Source of the DNA: Irineochytrium annulatum
Lineage: Eukaryota > Chytridiomycota > Chytridiomycetes > Chytridiales > Chytridiaceae
NCBI GenBank assembly: GCA_027600665.1
Contig: JADGJL010000723.1
Coordinates: forward strand, 1 to 14,972
Reading direction: 5' to 3'
DNA: 14,972 nt
Position numbers and translations under genes: made by a program. The notes under the pieces are model-generated. The model made no database searches and was not told where the DNA came from. It saw only the letters and a list, made by a program, of their open reading frames with translations. Below, piece after piece: positions 9,158 to 14,972 of the stretch (the first letter of the stretch is position 1; the number at the start of each line of letters is the position of its first letter).

Positions 9158-9760
9158 CTATAACCACGCACCATCCCTCTTCTTGGCGCCGCCCATCAAC
9201 GCCCTCACACCGCCCTCCAGCAGCACGGGCAAATACCATCTGCACCCCAAATCCTGCACCCAGTCGCCCCTCAGCTCCACATAGCCCATCCTCGCCTCCC
9301 CATCCCCAACACCCAGATAGATCACATAGTCACACTTCATCAACCCCTTCCCGCCGCGATACCCGATCACGGCCTCGTTCTCCGACGGCCGCCGCTCCAC
9401 CACCAGCGACCCATACCGCTCGCCCACGCGCAGCGTCGGGAAGGGCATCGTGGTCGCATCGTTCACGTCCGGCGCGGGCAGGCCCGTGAGGAGCCGTTCG
9501 GGAGTGTAGAGCCGCGATGAGAAGATGGCGGACGCAAGGCTTTGGAGGGATGGCGGTGTCGCGTGGTTCGAGGGTAAGGGGCGGGTGTAGAGGTGGCCGG
9601 ATCGCGCCTGGGGGCGCAGGCGCTCGTGCGAGAAGGCTGGCGGCGGAGAGGTCGAGGTGAGGGGTTGGGGCTCGGTCACGACGTCGCGGGTGTAGATTAG
9701 GGCCGCGATGAGCGGGGTTGGGAGGACCGCCAGAGCGAGAAGCCTGTTGCGAATGGTCAT
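9158..9760 (-). CDS. Single-pass membrane protein of unknown function, 200 aa
   Basis: Open frame from ATG at 9760 to TAG at 9158, no intron needed. The N-terminus MTIRNR is basic and is followed by one hydrophobic segment (about residues 7-24), so it may be a signal anchor or a mitochondrial inner-membrane anchor. A Pro/Ser-rich linker follows (about 30-65). The remaining globular part, from SAIFSSRLYTPERLLTGL to the C-terminus, alternates short hydrophobic strands with charged turns (for example YGSLVVERR and MGYVELRGDW) and may be a small beta-rich domain. The layout loosely recalls small mitochondrial assembly or import proteins, but I cannot name a family. It is divergent from the 3-hydroxyisobutyryl-CoA hydrolase gene across 203 bases, so the two could share control. 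Confidence 0.7.
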   Translation of the reverse strand: MTIRNRLLALAVLPTPLIAALIYTRDVVTEPQPLTSTSPPPAFSHERLRPQARSGHLYTRPLPSNHATPPSLQSLASAIFSSRLYTPERLLTGLPAPDVNDATTMPFPTLRVGERYGSLVVERRPSENEAVIGYRGGKGLMKCDYVIYLGVGDGEARMGYVELRGDWVQDLGCRWYLPVLLEGGVRALMGGAKKRDGAWL

Positions 9761-9963
9761 GATGCAAATTTGACGAACAAACAAGCCTCTAATTGAGCAA
9801 AGGGCAAGCCGTTACAACTGCGTTCATCATAATGAGAGCCCAATTTTTATGTGACGACATTTTAGCTTTTGTTACGCCGTATTTTATATCCTATCGTGAT
9901 TTAGCAACATGCAAATGTAGTTGTGGAATATAAGATTCGAGCAAGCGACCTTGACAACTTCCA
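9761..9963. promoter_or_regulatory. Bidirectional promoter region
   Basis: These 203 bases separate two divergent start codons (9760 minus, 9964 plus). They are AT-rich against GC-rich genes on both sides. A CCAAT element lies at 9840-9844 and a TTTTATA element at 9883-9889, in reasonable positions for the plus-strand gene. An ATGCAAAT octamer lies near 9909. The assignments rest on motif and position only. Confidence 0.5.
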
Positions 9964-11872
9964 ATGCAAAGCGTCCGTCGTCGCATCGGGATCCTTGGCC
10001 GCCACCTCGCGCCGGCGATGCCCGCGTCCGCAGCGGCGACCGCCGTCCCAGCCGTGACCCCGTCGCTAACCGCCTCACCCCGACGACCCGCCTCCTCCTC
10101 TCCAACCCCATCCGCCGCCGCGCCAACCGCCGGGACAGCCGACGCCAAGACCACCGCCTCGTCAACGGCCCCGATCGCGCCCGAGGTCCTTTCCCGCCGG
10201 CTCCAGTCCCTGCGCGTGTTCGTCCTGAATCGACCCAAAGCCCTCAACGCGCTCAACCTCAACATGGTCCAGCTCATGACCCCTCAGCTGAAGGCCTGGG
10301 ACGAATCGGATCAGACCAAGGTGATCTTGCTCATGCCGGCGGAGGGGTCGAGGGCGTTCTGCGCGGGCGGGGACGTGAAGGACATCGTCGAGAGGGTTAG
10401 GACGAGGAAGCCGGAGGAGGTCGCGAGGGCGCTCAAGTTCTTTGAGGAGGAGTACAAGCTGAACCACTTGATTGGGACGTTGAAGAAGCCATTTATCAGC
10501 CTTATGAACGGGATCACCAGTTAAGTTGGTTTCGTCTTGGCCTTAGGACAAAAGATCGTGGCATCAACGAACTGAACGTGATTCTTTGTTGGTTACATAG
10601 TGGGCGGCGGTGTCGGCCTCTCCGTTCACGCTCCCTTTAGGATCGTGACGGAGAACACGGTCTTCGCCATGCCGGAGACCAATATAGGTCTCTTCCCGGA
10701 CGTGGGCGGCAGTTTCTTCCTTCCTCGGCTCGACGGCGAGCTCGGCACTTACCTGGGTCTGACGGGACACCGCCTAAAGGGCCAGGAAGTTTGGCTTGCC
10801 GGCATCGGCACCCATTACGTGCCCTCGGACCGAGTTCCGAATCTCATCAACCGGCTCTCTGATATTGAGACGGACGAGCTCGAGGTCGTCAACATGGCCA
10901 TCGAGGAGTTCTGCGACGAGACCGCCGCGGGAGGCGCGGGTAAAGGGTCGGCGTGGGACCAGTGGAGCCTCGGCGGTGACGTTGCGGGGGCGATCAACCG
11001 CTGCTTCCGCCACGACACCATCGAGGAGATCGTCTCGGCGCTCGAACGCGAGGGCACCTCATGGTCCAAGGCAACGCTCTCAACGCTCAAGAGCATGTCG
11101 CCCACGAGCCTTAAGGTGACGCTGCGCCAGCTCCGCAAGGGCCGGTCTTCGCACTTTGCGCAGTGCTTCCAGATGGAGTATGCGATGGTACAGCAGTTCC
11201 TGAGGACCCGGGACTTCACCGAGGGCGTGACGGCCACCCTGACGGAGCGGAGGAAGCCGACATGGTCGCCGACTTGGGACGAGATGATGGCGGGCGAGGT
11301 GCTGAAGAAGGAGGACCTCGACGCGTACTTCCCCGCGACGCCGGCGCCGACGGCCGAGAAGGCCATCCACGTCACACCGCCGGCGACGGTAGCCACCGTG
11401 GCCGCCTCGGGTCCTATCGTGCCTACGCTCCTTATGCCCGAGATCACGCCGCCGTTGGACGTACCCGGCGCCGGAACGAACGCAAGGGTGCCGAGGCCGG
11501 GGCTGCACTTCCTCAAGGACGCCACCTTCAGAGAGTACCCGCACAGGACGCTCTCGGGTTTGCCGACTGATCGCGACGTTGAAAAGGTGAAAAAAGGAGA
11601 GATCAGGAGGGGATCTACCGTCGCGCCCCCTTCGGATAAGGAGGAGGTCGTTCAAATGTATGATGATCATTTTTCCCTAGTTCTTTGATAAGTTGCTAAC
11701 TCCTCGGAATGCGGCTAGTTTCCTTCATAATTGGGGCGGATACGACCGTATGCTTCAAGGGCCTATCGATGCGGCCTGGAAGCTGCCGGACACGATCACC
11801 ATTGAGAACGGGTTTGGGAGGGGCAAGACGGGTCTGAGGGAGAAGGTCGAGAGCATCCTCGCCAGGAAATAA
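9964..11872 (+). CDS. EHD3: 3-hydroxyisobutyryl-CoA hydrolase, mitochondrial (HIBCH/Ehd3 family), 3 exons
   Basis: Hydrolyses 3-hydroxyisobutyryl-CoA to 3-hydroxyisobutyrate and CoA in mitochondrial valine breakdown; the fold is that of the enoyl-CoA hydratase (crotonase) family. Exons are 9964-10519, 10601-11657 and 11719-11872, with GT-AG introns of 81 and 61 bases, both in phase (588 residues). The start MQSVRRRIGILGRH is Arg-rich and acid-free, as in a mitochondrial targeting peptide. Residues 20-72 are an Ala/Ser/Thr/Pro linker. Family motifs are VLNRPKALNALN (87-98), FCAGGDVK (132-139, oxyanion hole), MGGGVGLSVHAPFRI (186-200) and MPETNIGLFPDVGG (209-222) with the expected catalytic E211 and D219. 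DFTEGV begins the C-terminal family block. A Pro/Ala/Thr-rich insert at about 428-485 makes the protein longer than usual relatives of roughly 400-500 residues. The C-terminus GLREKVESILARK is typical of fungal members. Confidence 0.95.
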
Positions 11873-12010
11873 ATAGATAGTTTGTGAGAAAAAAAAAAAA
11901 AAGGGTTTCCCGAAGCCCAGTTGACGGTTATGCTACTTCCTAAACCTTCGTATGAAATAAATGTCTTTCAGTACTGAAAAAATAAAAGATAATATTGGAC
12001 CATGCCCTTC
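11873..12010 (+). promoter_or_regulatory. 3' untranslated region with polyadenylation signals
   Basis: Downstream of the hydrolase stop are an A-rich run (about 11889-11902) and two AATAAA hexamers at 11956-11961 and 11981-11986. Both are 80-110 bases past the stop and suit 3' end formation of the hydrolase transcript. Confidence 0.6.
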
Positions 12011-12750
12011 CTAGAAAATATGCACGACGTATCCATATTTGATACATAGTCGCAACACCAGTCGACTTGGCCACCGCCTCGCAGCACTTCGCTGACGCGG
12101 TTTCAACCCTCTCAATCCATCCCTAAGCGAGCGATGGTTTGGCCCTTGTGATCGAAACCTTGAAAGTGGTCCTCGCCGAGCGGGGGGGATTAAAGCGATC
12201 ATCGCGGATAGTCTACTGGAAAAAGAAAAGCGTGCTCTCGTACCGGGAATGTCAACAACCCCGAAGTACATATAAATGAACCTGATAGCGGAGTCGCGCT
12301 CGCACTTTGTCGTCTCTTGAAAACCCCGTCAGTTAACATCTGGCTCACGGTCGAGGCCCTCAGCGACGAGGGCTTCCATAACTCCAAGTCGTCGTAGTTC
12401 TCGGACGCAAAGTCCTTGGCGTCATCCCCGCCGCGATGGATGTTCATTACGACGCCGGATGACGGAAGTGCGGCAGGGGAGAAACGTAGCCGCCATCCTG
12501 AAATTAAAGTTCACGCTCATGAAGAGATCCCGCCCTTCTTCCTGAAGCTCGTGCTTGTCCATGTAACGCCCGCAACGAGGACGAGTAAGTCAATTCCGAG
12601 GGCTATCTCGTCCACGGCCGTTGCCTCCGCAAGAGCGGTGCGGACTCTCCGGCGGAGGGCGGCGTCGCATGGGACGAAGCGGAAGGTGCGCGCTGCTAAC
12701 GGATGGATGTGGCTGGCGCTTGCCCTGTTGCGGCCCAGCAGTGGATGCGG
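12011..12750 (-). other. Unresolved coding-like segments, possible broken or mis-modelled gene
   Basis: Several minus-strand stretches have GC-rich third positions and protein-like composition but do not join cleanly. Segment A (about 12750-12560) reads through FRFVPCDAALRRRVRTALAE to a hydrophobic LGIDLLVLVAG. Segment B starts after a good acceptor (TTTCAG, first exon base 12497) and includes DDAKDFASENYDDLELWKPS, running to a strong donor GTGAGC at 12348. A 35-base intron with a CTGAC branch site would join it to segment C, from 12313, which reads DSAIRFIYMYFGVVDIPG and stays open to 12011. Segment A offers only phase-0 donors (such as GTTACA), while B needs phase 1, so A and B are out of register. 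I recognise no family. Either the gene carries a frameshift, the splice choice differs, or A and B are separate. Confidence 0.35.
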
Positions 12751-13681
12751 AGTTTATATTTTTAGCTCGATTCTCCCGCCAAAATGCGAACTTTTAGCCA
12801 TGCCGCCGAGCCCGCAAGTTCCTCAATCATTGGAAATTTCAGAGTCAAGGTGGTCAGGGAGAGTTTGGTTGCGACCGCTCGTTATAAGGATGCCGATGCG
12901 GCGGGACGTTTGGCGCGGGGTTCCGCACTCAGATGGGCTCCGTCAGTGGGGAAACTTCCGAGCTTCTGAGATTGGCACGCCTGGACACATAATGGGGATA
13001 TTCTCCACAATGGATAGTGAAGGGTTTCTTTCTGCTCCGTAATGCTTTCTAACTCTACTTTAGGCAACGATGAAAATTTGAGATCCGCTGACTGCGGCGA
13101 GACTTAATCGAGCACACTTTTAAAGGATTTGACTTCAAGAAGCTTCGACATTTATAGTCTCCATCCAGGTGGTATGTTGAAGAAACATAATCTTTGTTCC
13201 CAAACCATTCTGCCGCTCTTTTTCAGGGAAAAAAATGTTTTTGACGACTCTGCGATTGCTCATCGTTGTTACTCACTTTACTTAATCATTCATGTTTACG
13301 AAAAGGGCTAAAATAGGAGACGCCGAAGAAAACGGGATGTAAGGAAGAAGGTGCTAGATAACCTTGCGCACAGCGACTGCTTTGCCACCATATACCTTTC
13401 ACAGTGTCAATCGCTAATACCCGAAACCTCATCTACGTGACTATACTCGTTGATCGGTTGTATGTCACCACCACGTGAAGTCCGAACGCGGTTAGTATCA
13501 TAAAAAGCACTTCTTTTTTGGAAAGCACACTGAAGCACTTGCTAGTTGCACTCTTCGTTGCCGTTCGGTGACCGAGAACGGGTATCTCCACCATACAACA
13601 TTTGCACCCTTAAGCTAATTCCATCGCCACCGCTTACCATCCCAGGTCCAATTGCGTAAGTGTTCTACACGTTGCGGTCCG
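12751..13681. other. Intergenic, no convincing gene
   Basis: Mixed composition. Small open frames occur on both strands (for example plus 12784-12969 and minus 13435-13620), but none has a recognisable domain, a start context or splice sites that extend it. It should hold the 3' region of the F-box/LRR gene at its right end. Confidence 0.45.
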
Positions 13682-13741
13682 TCAACTGAGTAAGGTAGAT
13701 AACTCCACACGAGTTAGAAACTTGAAGCATGAAGAAAAACC

Positions 13742-14548
13742 TTACATAGAACGTAAATTTTTCAAATTCTTAAATTCCCAAGGCAAAACTCCGGAGAGAG
13801 AATTCTCGTGTAGGTATCTATCACTTAATTAAACGTATGAAACGTGCCACACCTGTCACATACAGGGTTTCCAATTTATCTAATTGCGCCATCTCTCTTG
13901 GGATGGGGCCGGACAGCTGATTATGACTTAAATCTCTGGTTGTGAATTAAACAATCTACTTCGTGGCGTTGATACACCTACAGACGTTTCAAATTCTTAA
14001 GTCGTCCAATTTGTGGCGAAATATTGCCTTGGAGTTTGAAATGAATAGTCCTACGCAATGTTATAGCTTGACGTAAAAGAAGTCATACAAGATAACAAGC
14101 TGCTCCAGATTGTATAACGAGTCGAAGATTTGAGGTGGTGGGCCGGTAAACTCCGAAGGCCTATCGTCAACAAATCTTGTTTTGATTACTACAACGGTTT
14201 TGGGAACAATCCTTACAACGTAACAATTCTCCTGCGTTCCTCGTCCAAGTAGACACTGACAGATTCTCTCTGAGGCCTCATGGCTCGTCCCTTTCTCGCT
14301 TGAATCGTCTTCCTCCACCGATCCAACGACCACCGGCAATAAGCCGCGACGTCTGGGAGGCCTTCAATGAGGTGATGAGCGTCAGACCTTTGTAGGACTG
14401 TCCGACGGAGTAAGTCGGAAGACCAAGAGGTGCGACGGATCGACGAGCTGATCGCCGTCAGAGCCGCCAGGTCCTCGAGCGTGCATAGCCAGTCGCAGAG
14501 GGTGAAGATGTGCTGCCAAATTTCGACAGGCAGCTGAGGGACAGCCAT
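13742..14548 (-). CDS. F-box protein with plant-type leucine-rich repeats, at least 5 exons
   Basis: Exon 1 (14548-14217) begins MAVPQLPVEIWQHIF, a canonical F-box start, and the F-box spans about residues 5-50. F-boxes bind Skp1 and bring targets to SCF ubiquitin ligases. Exons 2-5 (14160-14089, 14050-13982, 13935-13864, 13817-13746) are 72, 69, 72 and 72 bases, all phase 2, and each encodes one repeat of the LxGxIPxxIxxLxxLxxL type. Readable cores are FTGPPPQIFDSLYNLEQL, LQGNISPQIGRLKNLKRL, LDLSHNQLSGPIPREMAQL and ENSLSGVLPWEFKNLKNL. The introns are 38-56 bases, GT-AG. The LRRs would recruit a substrate. The C-terminus is uncertain: reading through exon 5 stops at 13742 (206 residues), while splicing the GTAAGG donor at 13745 to the CAG at 13686 stops at once at 13682. 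The F-box/LRR pairing is secure; the target is unknown. Confidence 0.82.
13746..14160 (-). repeat. Array of four LRR exons, one repeat per exon
   Basis: Four successive exons of 72, 69, 72 and 72 bases, each bounded by phase-2 introns, carry one leucine-rich repeat apiece. The splice junction falls at the same place in each repeat, in the codon for the Leu that opens the LxL strand. This regularity points to growth by duplication of an exon with its intron. Confidence 0.8.
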
Positions 14549-14972
14549 ACGGTAGAATGAACTTCGCAAAACTAGTGTTGATTCAAAAATTTTGACGGTA
14601 TGACGATCGCTTTGACCACCTGGTGGTTTTGCTTGTCCAATCCAGATGCATAACTCGGCTTCAACTGCAGTGGATGAACTCGATGTGACCGCTCAGCCCA
14701 AGTCTGGACGACGTCAAGCGGACACGGCCGAGAAACCTGATGCGGCCGCACGTTACGCGGATCGACGTTGCCGGCGAAGCTTGGAGCAATGGGCTGAAGC
14801 TGAGCACGGCGTCTCGCGTTGGCCCACTCCCCGGCCCCTCCGTTTACTTTATCGACATGATTTCTAATTGTCTCCTCCTGGCCCACAGCGAAGTGGTTTA
14901 AGGGCTGAGGTTTACCTACTATTGCCAAATTCGGATCCCAATGACATGATGTGTCCCTGAAGGCGAGACGAT
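14549..14972. other. 5' region of the F-box/LRR gene, with a possible LRR gene fragment
   Basis: This should hold the promoter and leader of the F-box/LRR gene. Overlapping open frames occur on both strands (minus 14572-14928, plus 14646-14867), which makes the coding content ambiguous. The minus-strand frame at 14661-14843 has the best codon composition and is listed separately. The window ends here, so a gene continuing to the right cannot be judged. Confidence 0.4.
14661..14843 (-). other. Possible exon resembling the N-terminal part of a plant-type LRR domain
   Basis: This 60-codon frame, open between stops, has about 78% G or C at third positions in its last 49 codons, higher than the overlapping frames. 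It reads SIRVTCGRIRFLGRV, then RLTSSRLGLSGHIEF, which resembles the cap and first repeat of plant-type LRR proteins (V-x-C, then G-R-V-x-L, then LSGxI). No start codon is present in this frame and a TGA follows soon after, so it would be one exon or a remnant of a neighbouring paralogue. The call rests on pattern and codon bias only. Confidence 0.25.

Noticed and set aside
12416..13042. Plus-strand open frame of 208 codons
   Set aside because: The composition (many Trp, Arg, Ser and Pro, no hydrophobic core pattern) looks like a shadow, and it overlaps minus-strand segments with better coding character. It was not excluded by any decisive test.
14646..14867. Plus-strand open frame of 73 codons near the right end
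   Set aside because: No domain; overlaps a frame with better codon composition on the other strand.
14572..14928. Minus-strand open frame of 118 codons upstream of the F-box gene
   Set aside because: It starts at TTG rather than ATG, and third-position GC is lower than in the overlapping LRR-like frame at 14661-14843.
1..14972. Search for CRISPR arrays, transposon ends, tRNA or rRNA genes, and defence or biosynthetic clusters
   Set aside because: No evenly spaced repeats, long terminal or inverted repeats, transposase or reverse-transcriptase motifs, or tRNA box pairs were seen by eye on either strand.

Overview
This window looks like nuclear DNA of a fungus. Genes are interrupted by short spliceosomal introns (about 38-81 bases) with GT-AG ends and frequent CTAAC-type branch sites, the third codon positions of real genes are rich in G and C, and there are no operons or ribosome binding sites. 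An F-box protein fused to plant-type leucine-rich repeats at the right end would fit a zoosporic (chytrid-like) or other early-diverging fungus, but the phylum is an inference.

Layout, left to right. 347-2978 (minus): an APC-superfamily permease, reconstructed here as 13 exons and 645 residues with every junction in phase. 3326-6121 (minus): a single-exon, 931-residue coiled-coil protein with internal repeats. 6302-6756 (minus): a small unrecognised protein, probably two exons. 7273-8466 (minus): a 397-residue protein with one C2H2 zinc finger at its extreme C-terminus, probably a DNA-binding regulator. 9158-9760 (minus): a 200-residue protein with one N-terminal membrane segment. 9964-11872 (plus): mitochondrial 3-hydroxyisobutyryl-CoA hydrolase of valine breakdown, three exons, divergent from the previous gene across 203 bases. 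About 12011-12750 (minus): coding-like segments that do not resolve into one clean gene. About 13742-14548 (minus): an F-box/LRR protein in which each repeat is its own exon of about 72 bases. 14661-14843 (minus): a fragment resembling the start of another LRR domain.

The genes do not form an obvious pathway; this is ordinary eukaryotic gene order. I found no mobile element, CRISPR array, tRNA or rRNA, and nothing that looks like a defence or biosynthetic cluster. The most informative signals are the exon-equals-repeat structure of the F-box/LRR gene, the cluster of glycosylation sequons and the stop-free introns in the permease, and the unresolved segment at 12.0-12.75 kb.
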